Shown here one piece after another: positions 36,270 to 45,624 of a stretch of 64,000 nucleotides of DNA. The notes under the pieces are model-generated. The model was given only the letters and a program-made list of their open reading frames with translations, had not been told where the DNA came from and ran no database searches. The stretch is from Streptomyces zhihengii. GTDB lineage: Bacteria; Actinomycetota; Actinomycetes; Streptomycetales; Streptomycetaceae. The translations under genes were made by a program, and so were the position numbers. The DNA is taken from assembly GCF_016919245.1 (NCBI RefSeq), contig NZ_JAFEJA010000002.1, positions 2,048,501-2,112,500 on the forward strand. Direction: 5' to 3'. Every line of letters begins with the position of its first letter. The first letter of the stretch is position 1.

Positions 36270-37137
36270 CGGAGGTCCGTTTCGAGGGTGGTGTGCGGGC
36301 GAGGAGGCTGACGGCGGCGGCGGCGGTGCCCAGGCCGATCAGCTGGCCGCGGTGGATGCGCTCGGCCAGGACGCTGCGGGCGAGCAGGACGGTGCTGGCC
36401 GGGTAGAGGGCGGTGATCACGGCGACGACGGCGAGGTCGCCGCTGCGGGCAGCGAGCAGGAACAGTAGGTTGGCCACCGAGTCCAGCACCCCGGCCGTCG
36501 CCGAGATCGCGTACGCGGGCTTTTCCGGGCCCAGACGCCGGAACATCACGCCGGCTGCGGCCAGGGTGACGGCGGAGGACACGGCACGGCCGACGATCAG
36601 CGGACCGACGCCGCTGTCGGAGGGCGCCTGGTGCAGGAAGACCAGCTGCAGAGCGATCGCCGCGCCGGCGCCGAAAGCCAAGAGCGCAGTGCGCGAGGGC
36701 CGTGCCGACTTCGCCCCGTGCCCGGCACCACCGCCGCCAGCGCCAGCGGCAGGCCGATCAGCCCGGCCAAGCCCAGGTGCTCGCCCTGCAGCAGGCCGAC
36801 GCCCACCGGCAGCATCGCCGAGACCAGCTCGGTGATCGGCGACAGCACGTTCATCGGGCCGATCGCCAGCGTCTTGTAGAGCAGGGCGAACGCGGCGGCC
36901 GACGCGACGCCGGAGGCAGCCCCCCAGGCGAGAGTGGCGGGCGCGAAGGAGGCACCGAGGAAGGGCCACAGCAGCAGCTCGACGGTCAGCGAGGCCGGTG
37001 CGGCGAATCATCACGGTCCGCAGGACATGAGCCTTGCGGGCGCCCAGGCCGCCGAGGAAGTCGGCGCATCCGTAGGCCAGGGAGCTGCCCAGGGCCAGCA
37101 GAAGAGCGATCACGGTACGTACATCCCCTACCGTCAT
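36235..37137 (-). pseudogene. EamA/DMT transporter, copy 1, frameshifted
   Basis: Begins at ATG 37137 with VIALLLALGSSLAYGCADFL. A base insertion near 37010 moves the next helices (SLTVELLLWPFLGASFAPAT, FALLYKTLAIGPMNVLSPIT) into another frame, and near 36700 the frame returns for LLAFGAGAAIALQLVFLHQA through to the end. All ten helices expected of a DMT exporter are recoverable, so it is nearly intact. It was the first gene of the B3/4-DapA operon, probably exporting amino-acid-like compounds. Confidence 0.78.
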
Positions 37138-37233
37138 TGGAACGACTACACCGTACAACGCACCGACCGTAGGTGGTCAACCGACCGACCGAAGGGTGCA
37201 GCACACCGACCTGCTGCCGGAGGGATGAGCCCG

Positions 37234-37809
37234 ATGCCCGAGACCGAGGCCGCACTGCGGACGCTCGCGCACAACGTCCGCGCGGCCCGCACCCGCGCAG
37301 GACTGTCCCTGGACGAACTCGGCCGCCGCGCCAAGGTCAGCAAGGGCGCCCTCGTCGGACTGGAGAAAGCCCAGGGCAACCCCAACTTCGCCACCCTGGT
37401 TCGCCTCGCCGACACCCTCGGCGTCTCCGTCTCCGCGCTGATGGAAGGCAGCCTCGAACAACGCGTGCGGATGGTCAGCGCCGACGCCGTCACGCCCCTG
37501 TGGAAGGGTGAGCACGGCAGCGAAGCCCGGCTCATGCTCACCACCGGCGGCCCGGCCGCCACCGAGGTCTGGCGCTGGACCCTCGAACCCGGCGAGGAAT
37601 ACCCCAGCCACCCCCACCAGACCGGCGTGACCGAGACCGTCAGCGTCACCGCCGGCGACATGGTCCTCGTCGTCGACGGCACCGAATACGCCGTCACCGC
37701 CGGACAGACCGCCACCTTCGACGCCGACACCACCCACACCTACCGCGGCACGGGCACCCAGACCTGCCACCTGATCATGACCGTCCACCTGCCCCCAGGC
37801 CCGGCGTAG
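37234..37809 (+). CDS. XRE-family regulator with C-terminal cupin
   Basis: About 191 residues from ATG 37234, with GGAGGG nine bases upstream; ATG 37225 is an alternative. The HTH is NVRAARTRAGLSLDELGRRA with KVSKGALVGLEKAQGNPNFA. The cupin holds WTLEPGEEYPSHPHQTGVTE and HTYRGTGTQ, a small-molecule sensor. It diverges from the EamA-B3/4-DapA operon across ~97 bp, where its operator probably lies, so it is inferred to regulate that operon in response to an exported metabolite. Confidence 0.85.
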   Translation: MPETEAALRTLAHNVRAARTRAGLSLDELGRRAKVSKGALVGLEKAQGNPNFATLVRLADTLGVSVSALMEGSLEQRVRMVSADAVTPLWKGEHGSEARLMLTTGGPAATEVWRWTLEPGEEYPSHPHQTGVTETVSVTAGDMVLVVDGTEYAVTAGQTATFDADTTHTYRGTGTQTCHLIMTVHLPPGPA

Positions 37810-37859
37810 ACCTCAACGGGCCGGGGGAGCCCGAGTGCCCCCTGTCGGTAAAGGATGGC

Positions 37860-38105
37860 GTGACGGCCCCGGGCTCCTGGGACATCGACCACGTCGTCCC
37901 GCTCGCCGAGTCGTGGGACTCAGGGGTCAGCGCCTCAACGCCCGCGGGCCGGGAGGCGTACGCGAACGACCAGGGCGCACACCAGCTTGGTGGCGGTCGC
38001 CGCGCGATCGAACAGGTCGAATGCCGACAAGGACCCGGCCGAGTGGATGCCGCCGGCCGGGGGCCAGGACTGTCGATACGCCGGCGAGTGGGGCGGCACG
38101 AAACT
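37860..38105 (+). pseudogene. HNH-type endonuclease (DUF1524-like), C-terminal fragment
   Basis: GTG 37860 leads into WDIDHVVPLAESWDSGVSAS and TPAGREAYANDQGA, the DHVVPL metal-site motif of secreted HNH nucleases. A frameshift near 37980 moves the rest (LVAVAARSNRSNADKDPAEW, GGQDCRYAGEWGGTKLR) to another frame, followed by TAG at ~38103. The N-terminal secretion region is missing. Confidence 0.72.
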
Positions 38106-38389
38106 CCGCTAGGGCCTCTTGGCCGACCAGGCGGAGCAGGAGACGCTGATGGTGTTCGCCGGGGCGTGCAAGAGCACGGTCGTCACCCACACCGCGGCGC
38201 CGTGTGCCGGTGACCGGGTGCCGACCGCTCGCGCGACAGGTCGCATCGGGCGGCACTGCGGGGACGGGGCCCCTGACAGGTGTCGAAGCTGGCGGGGCCC
38301 CGCCGCGGCACGGAGGGGCCCGCCAGGCCCTGACCACACCGCCCGGTCCAACGAGCCGGCCGCGGCCGGGACACGGCCGCCAGGAGCGG

Positions 38390-38690
38390 CGCTGCCCGAC
38401 GCCGAGGGCCGCGTCGGCGCGGCAGTGCGAGCACGCCTCCCCGCCGTCCGTGACGGGCCAGGCGGCGACGTCGCGGGTCACCGCGTGGACGCGCTTGCCA
38501 ACCGTGTGGCAGCCGCCGACATGGACGTACAGCGGTGGCCGCTCGGCGGCGATCCCGGGCTCGACCGCGAAGTCCGGGATCGGCGGCCGTAGGCCTCACC
38601 CGCGCGCTGCTCTCGCTCGCGCCGCGCCAGGGCGGCGATCCGCTCGCGCACCTGGTCAAGGCTTAAGCGCGAGCCACGTCTCCAGGGTCC
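38390..38690 (-). pseudogene. DUF6233-family protein, frameshifted
   Basis: Reads LSLDQVRERIAALARREREQ then, after a one-base shift near 38590, PPIPDFAVEPGIAAERPPLY, VHVGGCHTVGKRVHAVTRD and GEACSHCRADAALGV. This is the signature of DUF6233, a small Streptomyces family with conserved His/Cys. One base would restore the frame. Confidence 0.65.
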
Positions 38691-38733
38691 GGTGACGGGG
38701 GAGGCCGGTGTCCCGCAGACAACGTAGGGAACC

Positions 38734-39520
38734 TTGACCGATGTATTCGCTCTGCTGCTGGCCCTGGGCAGTTCTCTGGCCAATGGATGTGCCGACTTCC
38801 TCGGCGGCCTCGACGCCCGCAAGGCCCACGTCTCGCGCACGGTGATGATCGCCGCCCGGCCTCGCTCACCGTCGAGCTGTAGCTGTAGCTGTGGCCCGTG
38901 CTCGGCGCCTTCTGCGCCCCCGCGACTCTCGCCTGGGGCGCCGTGTCCGGCGTGGCGTCGGCCGCTACGTTCGCCCTGCTCTACCAACCCTGGCAACGGG
39001 TCCGATGAACGTTTTGACGCTGGTCACCGCGCTGGTGTCGGCGATGCTGCCGGTCGGCGGGGGATTGGTGCAGGGCGAGCGGCTGGGGCTGGCCGGCCTG
39101 GTGGGCCTGCCGCTCGGGCTGGCGGCCGTGGTCCTGGTCAGTGCCGGGCACGGGACGAAGTCGGCCGCCCCTCGCGGACCGCGCTGTTGCTGGCCTTCGG
39201 CGCCGGGGCCGCGATCGCTTTGCAGCTGGTCTTTCTGCACCAGGCACCGTCCGAGAGCGGGGTGGGCCCGCTGATCGTCGGCCGTGCCGTGCCCTCCGTC
39301 GTCACCCTGGCCGCCGCCGGAGCGATGATCCGGCGGCTGGGCGCGGAGAAGCCCGCGTACAGGATTTCGGCGGCGGTCGGCGTGCTCGACTCGGTGGCCA
39401 ACCTGCTGGTGCTGTTCCTGTTCGCCGCCCGCAGCGGCGACCTGGCCGTTGGAGCGGTGATCACCGCCCTGTACCCGGTCGGCACCGTCATGCTCGAGGT
39501 CGTCGGCAGGGGCGGCAGGA
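38734..39520 (+). pseudogene. EamA/DMT transporter, copy 2, heavily decayed
   Basis: Homologous to the transporter at 36235-37137 but on the opposite strand. It starts DVFALLLALGSSLANGCADF; at ~38850 it shifts frame and two in-frame TAG codons sit where copy 1 has leucines; GPMNVLTLVTALVSAMLPVG lies in one frame and LLLAFGAGAAIALQLVFLHQ in another. It lacks a proper C-terminus. It is more degenerate than copy 1. Confidence 0.75.
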
Positions 39521-39605
39521 GTGTTGAGAGACGGACCCTCGTGTGCCGCCCCCGGGCCTTCACTCCTACCGTTTTCGCCCCTCCTGTCCCGGGAAGCCGC
39601 ATATC

Positions 39606-41084
39606 ATGGACCATTCGAAAGCCCCCGTTCTCGACGCTCTGAAGGCGTACCAGGCGCAGGAACAACTGCCGTTCACCCCGCCCGGACACAAGCAGGGCCG
39701 GGGGGCCGACCCGAGGGTGCGGGCCGTACTGGGAGATAGCCTGTTCGGCGCGGACATGCTCGCGGTGTCCGGCCTGGACGACCGGACACAGTCGAAGAAG
39801 GTCCTGGAGCGGGCGGAAGACCTCATGGCCGACGCCGTCCACGCCGAGCACACATTCTTTTCCACCTGCGGCAGCTCGCTGTCGGTGAAGGCCGCCATGC
39901 TGTCCGTTGCCGGACCGCACCAAAAACTCCTGGTCGGACGCGACGCGCACAAGTCAGTCATCTCCGGCTTGATCCTCGCCGGTATCCGCCCGGTGTGGGT
40001 CGATCCCCAGTGGGATCCCGATCTGCACGTTGCCCACCCACCGGCCCCGGAGGCTTTCCGGGCGGCGTTCGAGCAGCACCCGGATGCGCGGGGCGCGCTC
40101 GTCACCAGCCCCACTCCTTACGGAACCTGCGCCGACATCGGAGCCATCGCGACGCTGTGCCACGAGCACGGCGTACCACTGATCGTGGACGAAGCGTGGG
40201 GCGCCCACCTGCCCTTCCACCCCGAGCTGCCTGCCTGGGCCATGGACGCCGGCGCGGACGTGTGCGTCACCTCCGTCCATAAAATGGGCTCCGGACTCGA
40301 ACAAGGGTCGGTCTTCCACCTCCAAGGCGATCTGGTCACCGCGCAAACTCTCGCCTCCCGCGCCGACCTCCTGGACACCACCAGCCCTTCGGTCCTCATC
40401 TATGCCGCCCTCGACGGCTGGCGTCGTCAGATGGTCGAACACGGCCGCGAACTCCTGGACGACGCCCTCTCCAGGTCCCGCCGGGTACGTGAAGCCATTG
40501 AGGACATCGAGGGCCTGCACGTGAACGACCGCGATGACTTCTGCGCGGCCGGGCGCGCCTTCGACCTGGACCCCCTCCAAGTCTTCATCGACCTGAGCGG
40601 AGTCAAGTTCAGCGGCTACGACGCGGCCGACTGGATGCGTCGAAACCACCGCATCAACCTGCACACGTCCGACCACCGGCGCATCAACGCCCAGCTCACC
40701 CACGCCGACGACGACACCACGACGGAGCGGCTCCTGGACGGCCTGCGTGACCTGGTAGCCCACGCAGACGAGCTGCCACCAGCCCCCGACATCCGGATCC
40801 CGGACCCCGGCGACCTCCGGCTGACGCAGGCGACGCTTCCGCGCGACGCCTTCTTCGGCGAGGTCGAGCAGATTCCCGCCGACCAGGCGGTCGGCCGTGT
40901 CTGTGCCGAGATGCTCACGCCCTACCCACCAGGGATCCCAGCAGCCCTTCCCGGCGAGGTGCTCGACCAGGCCGCAGTGGACTACCTGCAGACCGGTGTC
41001 AGCGGGGGGATGCTCATTCCCGACGCCGCCGACAGCACCATCGGCACGATTCGCGTGTCCGTGCATGACGCCGACGCCGACTGA
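39606..41084 (+). CDS. Orn/Lys/Arg-family PLP-dependent decarboxylase
   Basis: About 492 residues from ATG 39606, with GGGAAG ~12 bases upstream; a GTG at 39543 is less likely. It is a fold-type I PLP enzyme: the N-terminal FTPPGHKQGRGADPRV and FFSTCGSSLSVKAAMLSVAG (substrate/PLP loop), VDEAWGAHLPFHPELP (PLP-binding Asp) and SVHKMGSGLEQGSVF (Schiff-base Lys). It has the C-terminal family domain (AEMLTPYPPGIPAALPGE). It should remove the carboxyl group of a basic amino acid to yield a polyamine precursor; exact specificity is unclear. It appears intact. Confidence 0.87.
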   Translation: MDHSKAPVLDALKAYQAQEQLPFTPPGHKQGRGADPRVRAVLGDSLFGADMLAVSGLDDRTQSKKVLERAEDLMADAVHAEHTFFSTCGSSLSVKAAMLSVAGPHQKLLVGRDAHKSVISGLILAGIRPVWVDPQWDPDLHVAHPPAPEAFRAAFEQHPDARGALVTSPTPYGTCADIGAIATLCHEHGVPLIVDEAWGAHLPFHPELPAWAMDAGADVCVTSVHKMGSGLEQGSVFHLQGDLVTAQTLASRADLLDTTSPSVLIYAALDGWRRQMVEHGRELLDDALSRSRRVREAIEDIEGLHVNDRDDFCAAGRAFDLDPLQVFIDLSGVKFSGYDAADWMRRNHRINLHTSDHRRINAQLTHADDDTTTERLLDGLRDLVAHADELPPAPDIRIPDPGDLRLTQATLPRDAFFGEVEQIPADQAVGRVCAEMLTPYPPGIPAALPGEVLDQAAVDYLQTGVSGGMLIPDAADSTIGTIRVSVHDADAD

Positions 41085-41357
41085 CCGGGCGCCCGCGACA
41101 AGGCGAAATTCGGACCACGCGCCCTGCCACCACACGATGCTGCGCACGCGGTGAGGCTGAGAACACCTGGGCCAGCGGGTAACTCAGAGAGCCGGTTACC
41201 AGCGCGTTTGGCATGTCAGGTCCGGCACAGGGCACAAGGCGAGAGACCGCCGCTCGGGTCGCGGCGGACCCTTGGGACATTCACGCTGACGAAGGCGGAT
41301 GCGCGCCTGGCGAAACTGACAAAGAGCGCACCTGTTCGCACCTCATGGAGGCTCCAG

Positions 41358-42044
41358 ATGACGACCGCTGCCGTACGACCCGCCGGCCTCGGGAACGTGT
41401 GGACACTGCCCGGCGTCTACGCACCGCAAGCCGATACCCACCTGCTTGCTGCGGCACTCCAGGCGGAAGAGATAGCAAAGGGCACAGACGTCCTCGATGT
41501 CTGCACAGGAAGCGGAGCACTGGCTGTCCTGGCCGCGCGCATGGGCGCCCGGGTGTCGGCGACCGACATCTCCCGCCGGGCGGTGATGACCGCCCGACTG
41601 AACGCTGCCCGTGCCGGACAACGCGTCCGAGTACTGCACGGCGACCTCACCGGGCCGCTCGCCCAACAGCGCTTCGACATCGTGGTGAGCAACCCGCCCT
41701 ACGTCCCCACACCACCCGCACACCGTCCGCGCAAGCACAGATCCTCAGTGGCCTGGAACGCCGGGCACAGCGGACGGCAGGCCCTGGACCGTATCTGCGC
41801 CCACGCCCCAGACGTGCTTCACCCGCACGGCGTACTACTCATCGTCCACTCCGCACTCTGCGACGCCGACGAAACAGTCAGACGGCTGGCCGATACCGGC
41901 ATGCGCAGCTCCGTGACACACCGAGCCCGTGTGCCCTTCGGGCCCGTCATCACCCAACGGCTGCCATGGCTACGCGCCCAGGGCCTGCTCCACCCCGACG
42001 AGGACACAGAAGAGCTGGTGGTCGTCCGTGCCGAACGAAACTGA
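41358..42044 (+). CDS. HemK2/MTQ2-like protein methyltransferase
   Basis: About 228 residues from ATG 41358, preceded by ATGGAGGC. A class I SAM fold shows motif I VLDVCTGSGALAVLAARMGA, motif II ATDISRRAV and the catalytic NPPY in DIVVSNPPYVPTPPAHRP, typical of enzymes that methylate glutamine amides or similar side-chain nitrogens. It lacks the N-terminal domain of PrmC/HemK. It overlaps the next gene, so it belongs to the CDGSH-iron enzyme operon; the substrate is unknown. Confidence 0.82.
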   Translation: MTTAAVRPAGLGNVWTLPGVYAPQADTHLLAAALQAEEIAKGTDVLDVCTGSGALAVLAARMGARVSATDISRRAVMTARLNAARAGQRVRVLHGDLTGPLAQQRFDIVVSNPPYVPTPPAHRPRKHRSSVAWNAGHSGRQALDRICAHAPDVLHPHGVLLIVHSALCDADETVRRLADTGMRSSVTHRARVPFGPVITQRLPWLRAQGLLHPDEDTEELVVVRAERN

Positions 42045-42294
42045 TCACGCCCGGCGTGTGACCGTCGACGGCAACGGCCCCATCCTCATCGAAGGGCCGG
42101 TGGAGATCGTGCAGGAGGACGGCACGACCGCCACCTCCGACCGGTTCGTCGTCGCTGTCTGCACATGCCGCCGTAGCCGCATGTACCCGTGGTGTGACAC
42201 CAGCCACCGCCGTCGCACGAAACCGTCGGAGTCTGGCCACCGCGACCAGCGCTCCGCAAACGCCCCCAAGGAAGCCCGTGACAGTGACAACTGA
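42028..42294 (+). CDS. CDGSH-type iron-sulfur protein
   Basis: 88 residues from GTG 42028, overlapping the methyltransferase end. It carries the 2Fe-2S motif CTCRRSRMYPWCDTSH, fitting CxCxx(S/T)xxxPxCDxxH with three Cys and one His. It is a single-motif protein with no membrane helix, so a soluble electron carrier. It overlaps the start of the iron-enzyme gene by 17 bases, suggesting it delivers electrons to that enzyme. Confidence 0.87.
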   Translation: MPNETDHARRVTVDGNGPILIEGPVEIVQEDGTTATSDRFVVAVCTCRRSRMYPWCDTSHRRRTKPSESGHRDQRSANAPKEARDSDN

Positions 42295-43285
42295 CAACCA
42301 GCTCTGTCCGCTCCCCACCCTGCCAAGGGCCAGGGGACCGCTGTCAGCCGCCCTCGCCGATGCCCTGGCCTCGCCACAGCAGGATCCGCCGAACGTCGAG
42401 GGCGTCGCAGCCGCCGACCCGTATGGAGAAGATCTGCAGCTCGCCCTCTACATGCTGTACGAGCTGCACTACCGCGGTTTCGCCGGCGTCGCAGAGGACC
42501 GCGAGTGGGACCCTGCCCTCATGCCCCTGCGCCGGGCGCTCGAAATGCGCTTCCTCAACGCTCTCCGTGCCGACGTACCTGCCGGCCGCTCGACCGACGA
42601 GGCGTTCGCAGAACTGCTGGTGGAGCCCACCGACCACCGGGACAGCGTTGCCTACTTCCTTGAGCACGAGGGAGAGCTGTGGCAGATCCGCGAATACGCC
42701 GCTCTGCGCTCGCTCTACCACCTGAAAGAGGCAGACCCGCATGCCTGGGTGATCCCGCGATTGCGAGGGCGGGCCAAGGCGGGCATGGTCGCCATCGCAT
42801 ACGACGAGTTCGGCGCGGGACGCGCCGAAAACATCCATGCGCACCTCTTCGCCCAGCTCATGGCCGACCTGGACCTCGACACGCTCTACGGCCACTACGT
42901 GGAGGCGGCCCCAGCCCCCGCGCTCGCCGTCGTGAACGTCATGTCCTTGTTCGGCTTGCACCGGGCACTGCGCGGAGCGCTGGTCGGCCATTTCGCCTGC
43001 GTGGAGGTCACCTCCTCGCCGGGTTCGCGCCGGCTCGCCGCAGCCATGCGCCGCACCGGCGCGGGCCCCGCGTCCGAACATTTCTACGCTGAGCATGTGG
43101 AGGCGGACGCCGTGCACGAACAAGTCGTGCGCCGCGAAGTGGTAGGCGGCCTACTCGAAGAAGAACCCCACCTGGACCCAGAGGTGGCCTTCGGAGCCGA
43201 TGCCACCGTGCATCTGGAGAACCGATTGGCAGCTCACCTCCTCACGTCCTGGCGGACGGGTAACGCCGTGCTCCTCCAGCGATAG
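42278..43285 (+). CDS. Haem-oxygenase-like iron-containing redox enzyme
   Basis: About 335 residues from GTG 42278, preceded by AAGGAAG. It is an all-helical HO-like fold. Candidate iron ligands are Glu/His in YMLYELHYRGFAG, acidic residues in SVAYFLEHEGELWQIREYA and the pair in AYDEFGAGRAENIHAHLF. HO-like diiron or iron oxygenases act in natural-product pathways (N-oxygenation, C-C cleavage), but the reaction here is unknown. Overlap with the CDGSH gene suggests a functional pair. Confidence 0.78.
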   Translation: MTVTTDNQLCPLPTLPRARGPLSAALADALASPQQDPPNVEGVAAADPYGEDLQLALYMLYELHYRGFAGVAEDREWDPALMPLRRALEMRFLNALRADVPAGRSTDEAFAELLVEPTDHRDSVAYFLEHEGELWQIREYAALRSLYHLKEADPHAWVIPRLRGRAKAGMVAIAYDEFGAGRAENIHAHLFAQLMADLDLDTLYGHYVEAAPAPALAVVNVMSLFGLHRALRGALVGHFACVEVTSSPGSRRLAAAMRRTGAGPASEHFYAEHVEADAVHEQVVRREVVGGLLEEEPHLDPEVAFGADATVHLENRLAAHLLTSWRTGNAVLLQR

Positions 43286-43479
43286 TGGTCCGCGCCGAAG
43301 GCCCCCTCCGCAACGCGTTGCCCCTGGCGCTCGTTGGAAAGACCGTCCGCCCCATGGCGAGCCGAGAGTACTGGCCGACCCGCCGCTTGCGCTCCGTCAG
43401 CGCGCGGGAACGATCCGCGCCAGGCCGTGGCCGGGCCTCCGTCTGGCGCTCTGAGCCCGGCGCTGAGACGGGCCATCGG
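43286..43479. other. Spacer after iron-enzyme operon
   Basis: No gene or clear terminator hairpin is visible. The minus frame continues from the oxidase fragment but is arginine-rich and non-natural. Confidence 0.4.
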
Positions 43480-43720
43480 TCAGATGTCGGCTTCAGCAGA
43501 ACCGCCCCCTCTCGGACGGTGCTCCCGAGACGGCGCGCGTCGTACAGCTCCGCCCACTCGGGTTCCGCACGGGCAAGCATTCCTGACAGCAGCTGACCGG
43601 CCATCGCCCCTCCGCTCGCACCCCAGCCGGCGAACCCGGTCGCCACACACACACATGGCGCGCGCCCGACCAGAGGTACGCCGTCGCTCGCGTCGTTGTC
43701 CTGCACGACCCACCGGTATC
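43480..43720 (-). pseudogene. FAD-dependent (DAO-type) oxidoreductase, C-terminal fragment
   Basis: Reads GYRWVVQDNDASDGVPLVGR and VCVATGFAGWGASGGAMAGQ, then EWAELYDARRLGSTVREGAV, matching the end of D-amino-acid-oxidase-like flavoproteins (the GFxxWG FAD-binding loop). The N-terminal dinucleotide-binding half is missing. Confidence 0.7.
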
Positions 43721-44139
43721 CCGTCTCACCCACCGGAAATGCTCGTGCATCCACCCGTCCAGCCTGCGGAAGCGCTCTCGGCTGTCACCCGCAGCCTTCG
43801 CCTGCTGGGCGACAGCGACAGTGTGCTGGTGGCGCGGCAGCCGGATGATCTGCTGCGCGCAAGGCCGACGCCCACCTCGTCTCGGAGGAGTCGGAAGGGT
43901 TGCACCGTGCTCTCGGCATCGCGCTGACCGCGGTTCTCACCAGCGCGGGCTCCGGCGTCGAGCCGCGCCCGGGGGACTGGTTGCGGGGTCACCCGGTCCC
44001 GGGCGGGGGCCAGCCGGCTGCGCACCGCCGCCGGGGGGCAGAGGGTGCGGACGAGGATGATGGCGCTGGCGACGTCCGGCGCGGTGGGCAGGAAGCGCTG
44101 GGTGTTGGCGACGGCGATCCGCTGTCACAGGACGGATGG

Positions 44140-44400
44140 CGGGGTGCCGGCAAGGACGAGTCCGGTGCGGGTGCGGGTGGTGAGCAGTAGGCCCTGGAGG
44201 GTTTCCCCTGCGTAGGCGAGCTGGGTGACGTCGACGACCAGGCGGCGGCCGGTGTCCCAGACAGCGGCGAAAGCGGCTTCGAGGGTGGCCCGGTGGGCGT
44301 GGCCGGCGTCACCGGACAGGAGAAGGACCGGACGCCGTGCTCGGTAGAGGCGTCGAGGACGGGCTCCTGCGGGAAGGGAAAGCTGGCCAGCGCCATCGTG
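44140..44400 (-). pseudogene. Possible MEDS/STAS-type regulator fragment
   Basis: Two frames give VLDASTEHGVR then PVLLLSGDAGHAHRATLEAA and RRLVVDVTQLAYAGETLQGL, a STAS-like beta-alpha-beta unit. There is a frameshift near 44335 and no intact start. The 43721-44139 part on either strand is patchy and unassigned. Confidence 0.35.
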
Positions 44401-45624
44401 TCCTGCACTCTCGGGACGGGCTGCTCGCACAGGCCGGGTGCCCGGGGCCTCCGACGGGGAGGTCAGGGAGCCCCGGGACGTGTCACGTCACCCGGGGAGA
44501 CGGTTGATGTGACAGCGCCGCCATCGTGCCGCGTGAAGCGACAGCCGGTGGCCATTCCGGGGTGCTGCGCAGTCCTGTTCACTCCCGCGGCGCACCGGCG
44601 GCTGCGCCGGACCTCGGCCGTGCCGTTGAGGCGGGCCGGCCCGCCAGTTCGACGATGAGCGACTCGTGGATGCCGGTGCAGGCGGTGCTGTCCGGGAGGC
44701 GTCTGAGCGGTCCGGGCCGGTCAGGCAGGTCTCCACCGCCCGGGCCGGTGCCTTGGGCACGTCTGCGAACAGGGCGAGATGTCCGTCGAGCAACCGCAGG
44801 ACGAATCGTCGGGGCTGTGCGGTGAGGCCGGTGTAGCCCATTACCGCCGCCTCCTTACCGCTCACCCTCTCAGCGTGCCGCAGTCCGCCGGCGCTGGGGG
44901 AGTGGCCGGCGCCCCGCGGCGCGAGGAGGGCGGCGAGATTCATGGCGCTCTGTGCTGTTCGGCGCGAAAATAGGGGTTGTGTGCCGTGTGTGTAGGGCGC
45001 GCGGTGCATGCGGGGCGAGAGCGTCAGCGGCTGTGCCGTTGCTCGCGGCCGCATCCTTCCGGTGTCCCCTAGGGTGCGGCGCCGAGTGGCTGGTGCGCTT
45101 GCTCATATGCGGGCGCACCGGCGGTGCCGCTGGCGTCCTCGTTCACGGGACGGGTCCCGTCTTGTGCGCCCAGCGGGACCCGCTCCCGGCCCGTACCGAT
45201 GAATACCCCCGCACGCTGTCGCTGGCCGGCCAGGACGGTCGCCTGTGTTGAGCTCCCGCTGCCTCAGTCCCGGACAGCCGCCGTGCCGCACGAGGGGTGT
45301 GGCGCACATGTGTGTGCCTCGTGGAGACCATCACTCGTTCGTGGGGAAACGGTGGCGGACCCTCGGTGCTGAGTCCACCCTCGCCCGGGAGACCTTTCGG
45401 GGCACGCAGGGCAGCTGGGGCTGGACAGCAACCTGTAGCAGTGCACGTCACACGACGTGAAGAGCAGGCCCGCGCCCCTGGCGCCATGGTTTGCCTTCCG
45501 GCCGCAGGGCGCGGGTCCCTGCTGCGGGGGCTGTTATCCCCTCAGAGGGGCGGTTTCGTCCCTCGGGCGGGGGGCGTAGCGTCACGAGCGACGGAGCCGT
45601 GGCCGGGCGTGAGGAGACGTGATC
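44401..45624. other. 1.2-kb gap without convincing gene
   Basis: The best candidate is a minus frame near 44840-44600 (GYTGLTAQPRRFVLRLLDGH), a short hypothetical that soon becomes arginine/proline-rich. Nothing else is recognisable. The last ~100 bases precede the AraC gene and presumably hold its promoter. Confidence 0.4.
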
